Shown here piece by piece: positions 58,293 to 64,000 of a DNA stretch of 64,000 bases. Every line of letters starts with the position of its first letter. Position 1 is the first letter of the stretch. The translations under genes and the position numbers were made by a program. The notes beneath the pieces are model-generated. The model did no database searches and was not told where the DNA came from. It was given only the letters and a program-made list of their open reading frames with translations. Origin of the DNA: Halomarina ordinaria. GTDB lineage: Archaea > Halobacteriota > Halobacteria > Halobacteriales > Haloarculaceae. The stretch spans positions 1,860,001-1,924,000 of the forward strand of contig NZ_JARRAH010000001.1 in the NCBI RefSeq assembly GCF_030553305.1, read 5' to 3'.

Positions 58293-59291
58293 TCAGCGGA
58301 CGCGTCGAGACAGCGCGAGCACACCGGTCACGGCGAGTGCGAGGAGGGCGACGAAGACGCCGAACCCCGGGCCGAGACCCACCGTATCGTCACTGGCACC
58401 GTCACCGTCGTCGGCGTCGGTCCCGGGCGCGCTCGTACGTTCGCCCTCGTCCGGCGTCTCGGTCGGCGTGTTCAGGTCGGGGTCGCCGAGCGACTCGGGG
58501 CCGCTCGTCTCGCCGACGGCGACGCTGAACGCCGACCCGACGCGCTCGTCGCCGACGCGAACCGGTCGGTCGCCGTCACCGTCGGTCCCGTCACCGTCGT
58601 CGACGTGGACGGTGGCGACCAGGTCGGCCGTCCCGCGGTCGACGGTGAGGTTCGCCGGCGAGAGGTCGAGCGGGACGTCCTCGTGGACGCCGGCGTCGAG
58701 CGCCCGGGTGGCGACGACCGTTCCGTTCGCCGCGCTCGCGTTCTCGCTCCCGTTCTCGGTCGCCCCCGTCGCGTCCCGGACGACGAGGTGACCGTCCCGG
58801 GGGAGTTCGACTCGTTCGACGGAGACCGACCCGCGGTCGGCGCGCTGGAGCGAGAACCCCTCGGCGACCACGTTCGCGCCGCTGTCGGCGTCGGTCGCAC
58901 GCGCCGCGAAGCGCTCGCCCGCGACGCTCCCGAAGTAGGTGAGCGCCCGGTCGTCGTCGGGGGAGAACTCGCCGTCGCCGTCGTCGCGGTGGAGGACCGC
59001 CCAGAGCGTCCGGTTCGCGTCGAGCGTTCCCTCGTCGAGCGGCACCTCGACGGCGGTGTGCATCCCCGGTGAGACGCGGGTCGAGCCGAGCGGTTCGCCG
59101 GGCGCGCCGTCGTCGTCCGCGCGAATCACGACGTGGGCGTCGACGCTGACGAAGGCGTTCTCGACGACGACCCGGTCGTCCGCGACCACCTGCGTGTCGA
59201 CGGTGAGGTGGTTCGCGTGTGCGCTCGCGGGCGCGGGCACCACCGCGCAGACGGCGAGGAGGGCGAGCGCGACGGCGAGCGCACGGGCCAT
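58293..59291 (-). CDS. PGF-CTERM surface protein
   Basis: 332 residues from ATG 59291 (a start at 59312 adds seven residues). Signal peptide RALAVALALLAVCAVVPAPA ends near ASAHA. Two beta repeats (VDTQVVADDRVVVENAFVSV and LQRADRGSVSVERVELPRDG, then DGHLVVRDATG) are followed by a Thr/Asp/Glu-rich linker and the C-terminal sorting signal GLGPGFGVFVALLALAVTGV with a basic end (PGF-CTERM, cut and lipid-anchored by archaeosortase A). It sits between the two P19-like genes, hence probably an extracellular partner of them. Confidence 0.78.
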   Translation of the reverse strand: MARALAVALALLAVCAVVPAPASAHANHLTVDTQVVADDRVVVENAFVSVDAHVVIRADDDGAPGEPLGSTRVSPGMHTAVEVPLDEGTLDANRTLWAVLHRDDGDGEFSPDDDRALTYFGSVAGERFAARATDADSGANVVAEGFSLQRADRGSVSVERVELPRDGHLVVRDATGATENGSENASAANGTVVATRALDAGVHEDVPLDLSPANLTVDRGTADLVATVHVDDGDGTDGDGDRPVRVGDERVGSAFSVAVGETSGPESLGDPDLNTPTETPDEGERTSAPGTDADDGDGASDDTVGLGPGFGVFVALLALAVTGVLALSRRVR

Positions 59292-59322
59292 GGCGGCGGC
59301 TACGGCACCCACCGGAAAGAGG

Positions 59323-60429
59323 CTATCGCGAGGCGAGCGTCGTCTCCACCTCGGGGAGGTCGAAGAACGCCGTCTCGTAGCCCTCGTGGCGCGCCGTCTG
59401 GGGCGGCGTCGTCGCCGTCACCCGGAGGTCGTCGACCGCCGCGGCGTCGGGGACGACCGCCCCGTAGTGGTAGCCGAGCGTCGGGTCGAAGGTACGGTCG
59501 AGCGCCCCCTCGAACACCGGTTCTCCCTCCCGGGTCAGGGTCCCCGAGAGTCCCATCGCCGGGAGGAGGAAGCCGTTGTAGCGCGTTCGCGGCGAGACCG
59601 CGAGGTACGCGCCCGTCCCCTCGATACCCGTCGGCGGGTCGGGGAGGACCGTCGCCGCGACGGCCCAGTCGCCGCGCTCGGTCTCCCCCGCGAGGTCGCC
59701 GGGGAGGTCCGAGACGGGGGGCGCGAGCGACTGCGGGTAACCGGTATCCATCGGCGCGAGCGCCCCGGGGTCGCCCCCCTGTTCGATGGGGCGGGTGGCG
59801 ACCGCCTCGCGCGTCTCGTCGGTGAACGCGAGCGAGAGGCGGGCACTCGCGCTCGCGCCGAACCGGTCGCGGAACGACCCCGTGCGGCGAATCGAGAGCC
59901 CGCCGACGCGCACCCGGGCGTCGTAGGTGCCGTCATCGGGGAGGACGACGTTCGCGCCGTAGTGAAATCCCATCGGCTGGGAGAGCATCGGGTAGAGCAC
60001 CTCCTCGGTGACGACGCCGCCCTCGCGTGTGAGCTGGACGGAGACGCCGCTCTCGGGGAGGACGCGCTCCGACTCGGGGTCCCAGACGACCGCCATCAGG
60101 TGCAGCGAGTCCGCGTCCGTCCGCGGGACCAGTTCGACCTCGCGCCCGGTGACGGTCCAGAAGTCGTGCGGGACGGTGAACGCGAGGGCGACGCGGTAGT
60201 CGCCGGCGGTCGACTCGCCCTGCATGGACATCGACTCCTGGAAGGACTGGATGTAGATGCCCTCGGGGCGGTCGTCTCCGCGCGTCGCGTTCGAGCCGTC
60301 CGGCCGCCCCCGCTCACCCTCGCCCTCAGCGTCGCCCTCGCTCTCGTCCCGCGTGAGCGTGGAGAGACAGCCGGCGAGGGCGCTCGACAGGGCCAGCCCG
60401 GCGAGCGAGAGGGCGCGCCGTCGTCGCAT
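59323..60429 (-). CDS. P19/Tp34-like metal-binding lipoprotein, copy B
   Basis: 368 residues. Tat signal (MRRRRALSLAG) and lipobox LAGC. An acidic linker precedes FQESMSMQGESTAGDYRVAL, HLMAVVWDPESERVLPESGV and YPMLSQPMGFHYGANVVLPD, which again give Met and His residues that could bind a metal. Domain layout is as in copy A. The shared ends are near-identical in DNA. First gene of the minus-strand run B, PGF-CTERM protein, A, DyP-like. I read the run as a metal-scavenging system but the metal is not decided. Confidence 0.72.
   Translation of the reverse strand: MRRRRALSLAGLALSSALAGCLSTLTRDESEGDAEGEGERGRPDGSNATRGDDRPEGIYIQSFQESMSMQGESTAGDYRVALAFTVPHDFWTVTGREVELVPRTDADSLHLMAVVWDPESERVLPESGVSVQLTREGGVVTEEVLYPMLSQPMGFHYGANVVLPDDGTYDARVRVGGLSIRRTGSFRDRFGASASARLSLAFTDETREAVATRPIEQGGDPGALAPMDTGYPQSLAPPVSDLPGDLAGETERGDWAVAATVLPDPPTGIEGTGAYLAVSPRTRYNGFLLPAMGLSGTLTREGEPVFEGALDRTFDPTLGYHYGAVVPDAAAVDDLRVTATTPPQTARHEGYETAFFDLPEVETTLASR
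59344..59407 (-). repeat. 64-base segment identical between the two P19-like genes, copy B
   Basis: Identical over 64 bases to 57192-57255, at the same place in the coding frame. See copy A. Confidence 0.8.
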
Positions 60430-60471
60430 GCGTAGAGGTTCGCGCTCGGAGGGATGAGCGTTCTGGTGACC

Positions 60472-61497
60472 TCAGTCGTCGGCCGGCGAGAGCGCGCCGG
60501 GCGGGCCGCCCCCGAGGCGGTCGCGGTCGTGGGGTGCGGTGAAGTCGTGGTCCGGACCGACGGCGACGATGCGCTTCGGGTTGACGTCGGTGTGCGTCGT
60601 GTAGTAGTGCTCCGTGATGTGGTCCATGTCCACCGTCTCGGCGACGCCGGGGAGCTGATAGAGCTCCTTCAGGTAGTTCCAGAGGTTCGGGGACTCCGCT
60701 ATCTTCCGGACGTTGCACTTGAAGTGGGTGTGGTAGACGTCGTCGAAGCGAATCAGCGTCGTGAACATGGCGACGTCGGCTTCGGTGAGGCGGTCACCGG
60801 CGAGGTAGCGCTGGTCCCCGAGAAGCGCGTCCCAGCGGTCGAGCGCGTCGAACAGCTCCCCAACCGCACGCTCGTAGGCCGTCTGCGAGTCGGCGAAGCC
60901 GGCGCGGTAGACGCCGTTGTTGATGGGGTCGTAGATCTCCTCGATGACCCGGTCGACCTCGTCGCGGTCCCCCTCGGGGTAGAGGTCCACGTCGCGGGTG
61001 GCGAGGCCGTCGAACGCCACGTCCAGCATCCGCATGACCTCCTCGGACTCGTTGTTCACGATGGTCCCCTTCTCTGTGTCCCAGAGGACGGGCACCGTCA
61101 CCCGGCCGGTGTAGTCCGGGTCGGCGGCGACGTACGCCTCCCGGAGGTAGTCGAAGCCGTTGACGGTATCGGGGGTACAGCCCGCCTTCTCGGGCGTGAA
61201 CTGCCAGCCGTCCTCGTCGCGGTAGGGGTCGACGACGTCCACACTCACGACGTCCTCCAGCCCCTTCAGCGCGCGCGTGACGAGCGTCCGGTGGGCCCAC
61301 GGGCAGGCCAGCGAGACGTAGAGGTGGTAGCGACCGGCCTCGACGGGGAACGCCGCATCCGGGTCCGGGTCCTCGCCCTCGCGGACGCCCTCGCCGCCGA
61401 CCCAGTTCCGGAAGGTCGTCTCCTGGCGGTCGAACTCGCCGTCCTCGTTCGTGGCCTCGTACTCCGCGACCCACTCGCCGTCGACGAACTGGTGCAT
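60472..61497 (-). CDS. Xi-class glutathione S-transferase (glutathionyl-hydroquinone reductase)
   Basis: 341 residues from ATG 61497. The N-terminal thioredoxin-like domain has YHLYVSLACPWAHRTLVTRA with the catalytic Cys of the Xi class (Cys-Pro-Trp-Ala-His). TVPVLWDTEKGTIVNNESEE and EIYDPINNGVYRAGFADSQ, then RYLAGDRLTEADVAMFTTLI, are YqjG/Ecm4 marks. It removes glutathione from hydroquinones. Haloarchaea lack glutathione but contain gamma-glutamylcysteine, so the thiol partner is open. TATA-like CCTATTTG lies about 27 bases upstream. Confidence 0.93.
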   Translation of the reverse strand: MHQFVDGEWVAEYEATNEDGEFDRQETTFRNWVGGEGVREGEDPDPDAAFPVEAGRYHLYVSLACPWAHRTLVTRALKGLEDVVSVDVVDPYRDEDGWQFTPEKAGCTPDTVNGFDYLREAYVAADPDYTGRVTVPVLWDTEKGTIVNNESEEVMRMLDVAFDGLATRDVDLYPEGDRDEVDRVIEEIYDPINNGVYRAGFADSQTAYERAVGELFDALDRWDALLGDQRYLAGDRLTEADVAMFTTLIRFDDVYHTHFKCNVRKIAESPNLWNYLKELYQLPGVAETVDMDHITEHYYTTHTDVNPKRIVAVGPDHDFTAPHDRDRLGGGPPGALSPADD

Positions 61498-61703
61498 ACC
61501 ACACCTGGGAGCCGACACCTCAAATAGGCGCGGAGGGTGTGTGGTACCCGGACAGAGCCGAGAGCGCGGTGTCGACGCTCCCGCGAACGGGTGGCGAACA
61601 GGCGACGCCGCGAACGGGTTCGCGTGGCGTGACGTCGTCCCGCGAGTGAGCGCTGCAGGCGCGAGCGAGTGGACGCGCCGAACGACCGCAGGGAGTGAGG
61701 GGC

Positions 61704-61767
61704 GGTTTTCGTCCAGGTGTTGCCAGGAAGCGAGCGTCGCGAGCGACCGCGGCAAAGGGTGGGCGTG
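61704..61767. repeat. palindromic intergenic repeat A
   Basis: CGTCCAGGTGTTGCC and GGCAAAGGGTGGGCG form imperfect arms around a loop with GCGAGCGTCGCGAGCG. The arms are a degenerate version of the stronger repeat B. The shared left half is TTTTCGTCCAGGTGTTGCC here versus TTTCCGTCCAGGTTTTGCC in B. Confidence 0.6.
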
Positions 61768-61874
61768 CAGGCGACGCCACGGCGGACTCACGGGGCGTGG
61801 CGTCGCACACCCGCGAGCGCCCCGCGACGGGAGTCAGCGCACGGGGGGTCTGGCCGCGTTCTCGTATATGAACG
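61767..61874. repeat. structured intergenic element, copy 2
   Basis: Stem CGGGGCG (61791-61797) with CGCCCCG (61818-61824) encloses a 20-base loop with the same central GTCGCACACCCGCG as copy 1, in the same position. The tail TGGCCGCGTTCTCGTATATG follows 27 bases later. Stem sequences differ completely from copy 1 but both pair perfectly, the mark of a conserved structure. Confidence 0.6.
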
Positions 61875-62087
61875 TCCGGACGGTGGGTTCGGGTCGTCTC
61901 CCGGTACCGACGCGACACCGGCGAGACATTGGTGTGTCACGCTCCGTCGACGAACATAATCAGGCGACGACAGCCTGACGTGAAGGGCGCGATGGCCGCC
62001 GACACAGGCGAGAACAGGTCGCGGCCGCACCGCGAGCGACCGGAGGGAGCGAGCGGGCCGAGGAACCCCCGAAGGGGGTGACGACGG

Positions 62088-62185
62088 CTTTCCGTCCAGG
62101 TTTTGCCAGCGAGCCGGGTGCTGACCGCCGAGCGAAGCGAGGCGTGTCAGCACCTCACGAGCGCAGCAAAACGTGGGCGGAAAGT
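62088..62185. repeat. long hairpin repeat B before rpl10e
   Basis: Arms CTTTCCGTCCAGGTTTTGC (62089-62107) and GCAAAACGTGGGCGGAAAG (62166-62184) pair at 17 of 19 positions. Inside, GGTGCTGAC and GTCAGCACC are perfect. The element ends 12 bases before the TATA-like CTTTAAC of rpl10e. It may control transcription or be a miniature mobile repeat. Confidence 0.65.
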
Positions 62186-62196
62186 GGGTTCGAAGG

Positions 62197-62203
62197 CTTT
62201 AAC
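62197..62203 (+). promoter_or_regulatory. putative TATA box of rpl10e
   Basis: CTTTAAC is centred 31 bases before ATG 62231, and CGAAGG just upstream could serve as the purine-rich BRE. The position suits a near-leaderless message. Confidence 0.55.
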
Positions 62204-62230
62204 CCCGAACTGCACCTCGACACACGTAAT

Positions 62231-62761
62231 ATGACCGATAAACCCGCCTCGATGTACCGGGACATCGACAAGCCCCCGTACACCCGACGGGAGTACATCA
62301 CGGGGATTCCCGGGTCCCAGATCGCTCAGCACAAGATGGGCGACATCGACGCCGACCCCGACGACTACCCCGTCCAGATAAGTCTCGTCGTCGACGAGGC
62401 CGTCCAGATTCGCCACGGTTCGCTCGAGGCCTCCCGCCTGTCGGCGAACCGCCACCTCATCAAGGAACTCGGCGAGAAGAACTACAAGATGATCCTCCGC
62501 AAGTTCCCCCACCAGGTCCTGCGCGAGAACAAGCAGGCGACCGGTGCGGGTGCGGACCGCGTCTCCGACGGGATGCGCCAGTCCTTCGGGAAGATCGTCG
62601 GCACCGCCGCCCGCATGGGCAAGGGCGAGCGCGTGTTCACCATCTGGTGTCACCCCGACCAGGCGCCCGCCGCCAAGGACGCCCTCCGGCGCGCGTACAA
62701 CAAGGTCTCGCCGCCGTGTCGCATCGTCGTCGAACGCGGCGAGGACCTGCTCGTCTCGTAA
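62231..62761 (+). CDS. rpl10e: 50S ribosomal protein L10e (L16 family)
   Basis: 176 residues from ATG 62231. Clear L10e: [40 protein letters not shown], then [40 protein letters not shown] and [18 protein letters not shown]. It binds near the peptidyl-transferase and A-site region of the large subunit. Single transcription unit with a long structured spacer in front. Confidence 0.96.
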   Translation: MTDKPASMYRDIDKPPYTRREYITGIPGSQIAQHKMGDIDADPDDYPVQISLVVDEAVQIRHGSLEASRLSANRHLIKELGEKNYKMILRKFPHQVLRENKQATGAGADRVSDGMRQSFGKIVGTAARMGKGERVFTIWCHPDQAPAAKDALRRAYNKVSPPCRIVVERGEDLLVS

Positions 62762-62822
62762 GCACCCACCGCGCGAGGCGGGGGTCTCTACGCTTTTACG
62801 CCCCGCACCCCTCCCGTAGCCC

Positions 62823-63677
62823 ATGCTCCGCCTCGCGGTCACCACCCGCGCCGAGACCTACGAGCGCATCGAGGCCCCGCTTCGCGAGCGCGATATCGCC
62901 GTCGGCCACGTCGACCCGACCGAGCGGTCGTTCGCGCTCTCCTCGCCGCCGTTCGAGGGGTACGACGTCGGCTTCGTCTACCCCGGCCGCCTCCCCGAGG
63001 GGGGTGTCGCCGACGCCCTCCTCGGCGTCCCGTGGGTGAACGACCGCGAGGCGATACTGCGTTCGCGCCACAAGGCGGAGGCGCTCGCCCGCCTCGCCCG
63101 GGCGGGCGTCGCCGTCCCCGAGACGGTGGTGGTCTCCAGCCCCGCCGACGAGGACGACCTGCGGGCGGCGTTCGAACGGTTCGACCCACCGGTGGTCGTC
63201 AAACCCAACTCCACCACGCGCGGGACGGGCATCGCGAAGGTCCACGACCTCGACTCGCTGCTCGGCGTGACCGACTACCTCTCGCTCATCCACGACTTCC
63301 CGGCGACGGGCGACCGCTCGTACCTCCTCCAGGAGTACCTCCCCGACGCGCGCGACTACCGGGCGATGGTCGTCGACGGCGCGTACGCCGGCGCCGTCGA
63401 GCGTCGCCTCCCCGAGGGGGAGGAACGGTGGAAGCACAACGTCCACCGGGGGGCGGTCGCCACCGGCGTTCGCCTCCCGGCCGACCTCCGGGCGCTCGCG
63501 GAGGAGGCCGCCGCGGCGCTCGGCGTCGCCTACCTCGGCGTCGACCTGCTCGTGACCGACGACCGGGCGGTGGTCAACGAGACGAACGCCCGGCCGACCG
63601 TCGACGAGGCGACGAAGTACGAACCCGGCTTCTACGACGCGCTCGCGGACCTGATTCGGGCGACGGCCGAGCGTTAG
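62823..63677 (+). CDS. RimK-like ATP-grasp ligase
   Basis: 284 residues. ATP-grasp domains in order: VNDREAILRSRHKAEALARL, PPVVVKPNSTTRGTGIAKVH (glycine-rich ATP loop), YLLQEYLPDARDYRAMVVDG, HNVHRGAVATGVRLP and LGVDLLVTDDRAVVNETNAR with the metal-binding Glu and Asn. The pattern is that of RimK/LysX/MptN-type amino-acid ligases that add glutamate to proteins or cofactors. The substrate is unknown. It shares four bases with the convergent gene at the right edge. Confidence 0.85.
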   Translation: MLRLAVTTRAETYERIEAPLRERDIAVGHVDPTERSFALSSPPFEGYDVGFVYPGRLPEGGVADALLGVPWVNDREAILRSRHKAEALARLARAGVAVPETVVVSSPADEDDLRAAFERFDPPVVVKPNSTTRGTGIAKVHDLDSLLGVTDYLSLIHDFPATGDRSYLLQEYLPDARDYRAMVVDGAYAGAVERRLPEGEERWKHNVHRGAVATGVRLPADLRALAEEAAAALGVAYLGVDLLVTDDRAVVNETNARPTVDEATKYEPGFYDALADLIRATAER

Positions 63678-64000
63678 CTCTCGAAGCCGGCCACCAGCAG
63701 GAGGAGACCGCCGAACAGGCCCGAGCAGAGCGACAGGTACCAGCCGACCGGTCCGCCGACGACCACGACGCCGCCGACGCCGACGGCGAGCAGGACCACG
63801 CCGAGGAGGGCGGCGGTGACGGTGACCGCGCGGTTCGACCCCCGCCCCCGGCCGTCGTCCGTGACACGGACGTCGACGGCGCGGTCGAAGACGGCCGTCG
63901 ACGCCTCGCGCTTCCGCGTCGGGACGAGCACCCACTGCGGGCGCGAGAGCGCCCCGGGCGTCCGCTCGTGACGGAGGACGAACAGCGAGAGCGGCCCGAG
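63674..64000 (-). CDS. membrane protein, N-terminus outside the window (partial)
   Basis: At least 108 codons, open to the window edge. The upstream part reads LGPLSLFVLRHERTPGALSR before the in-frame GTG at 63931, so the gene begins further right. Two hydrophobic helices, AVTVTAALLGVVLLAVGVGG and GWYLSLCSGLFGGLLLLVAG, make the C-terminus. No family is recognised. It overlaps the ATP-grasp stop by four bases. Confidence 0.65.
   Translation of the reverse strand, partial: LGPLSLFVLRHERTPGALSRPQWVLVPTRKREASTAVFDRAVDVRVTDDGRGRGSNRAVTVTAALLGVVLLAVGVGGVVVVGGPVGWYLSLCSGLFGGLLLLVAGFES

Larger units (their letters stand above)
61498..62230. other. 733-base gene-free region between GST and rpl10e
   Basis: No ORF here has a haloarchaeal coding pattern. 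It contains, left to right: the promoter of the GST gene near 61520, a degenerate CAGGCGAC copy at 61597-61652, hairpin repeat A (61704-61767), structured element copy 2 (61767-61874), GC-rich GAGCG runs near 62030, hairpin repeat B (62088-62185), and the rpl10e TATA box. An uncharacterised RNA gene is possible. Confidence 0.6.

Noticed and set aside
61451-61978. 175-codon ORF in the gene-free region before rpl10e.
   Set aside because: It runs through the GST promoter, hairpin repeats and the structured element, and its residues are mainly Arg, Gly and Ser.

Overview
This window is a stretch of chromosome from an extremely halophilic archaeon (class Halobacteria). Four things point there: very GC-rich sequence, strongly acidic predicted proteins, Tat signal peptides on the exported lipoproteins, and archaeal hallmark genes. 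The hallmarks are a tandem-fold histone, the aIF2-beta subunit, ribosomal protein L10e, a class I CCA-adding enzyme, a UbaA-type E1 enzyme and a complete bacteriorhodopsin cluster. I cannot fix the genus. The order azf ... rpa / histone / histone deacetylase is what I remember from Haloferax volcanii, but that species has no bacteriorhodopsin.

Layout. 1-6.1 kb is a surface-glycan block: the end of a wecB-like epimerase, two glycosyltransferases, a Wzx-like flippase and two sulfatase-fold proteins. 6.1-8.5 kb holds a PurM/HypE-like protein followed by a ThiD-ThiN fusion (thiamine). 8.6-13.7 kb is a tightly overlapping mutS / Nudix / mutL operon. 13.8-26.7 kb is mixed housekeeping: three classes of redox or SDR enzyme, a rhodanese-lactamase fusion, a thioesterase, a Tat lipoprotein, a cobalamin-binding BtuF-like protein, a JAMM protease convergent with the ubiquitin-like E1 enzyme ubaA, and two MFS carriers. 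27-33 kb holds three tRNA genes, cca, the histone deacetylase / histone overlap pair and a replication protein A. 33.4-43.9 kb includes a large Tat-exported protein, an AT-rich one-gene island abutting a shortened azf, aIF2-beta, mptD, a creatininase-family amidase, an ABC exporter and a DUF192 protein. 44.0-49.4 kb holds two tRNAs and the photobiology cluster: bop, crtY, brp/blh and, converging on them, the LOV-domain regulator bat. 49.7-55.7 kb carries two cold-shock genes and small membrane proteins. 55.9-60.4 kb is an operon of two P19-like metal-binding lipoproteins, a PGF-CTERM surface protein and a degenerate DyP peroxidase. The window ends with a Xi-class glutathione transferase, rpl10e and an ATP-grasp ligase.

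How genes work together. crtY makes beta-carotene, brp/blh cleaves it to retinal, bop binds the retinal and pumps protons, and bat probably senses light or oxygen and activates the set. The deacetylase overlaps the histone gene by four bases, so the two are almost certainly co-translated. UbaA would activate SAMP ubiquitin-like modifiers that JAMM proteases remove.

The signals least explained by ordinary annotation are in non-coding DNA. (1) Three of the five tRNA genes (CAU, Arg, Val) are followed by one or two copies of the same architecture: an inverted T-arm, a GC-rich spacer, then a direct copy of the T-arm plus acceptor 3' strand, each built from that tRNA's own sequence. (2) Two distant intergenic sites share a hairpin with different (compensated) stems but an identical 14-base core at the same place in a 20-base loop, followed by a conserved tail. 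(3) The AT-rich island is bounded by a 7-bp direct repeat, and the azf stop codon lies in the right copy.
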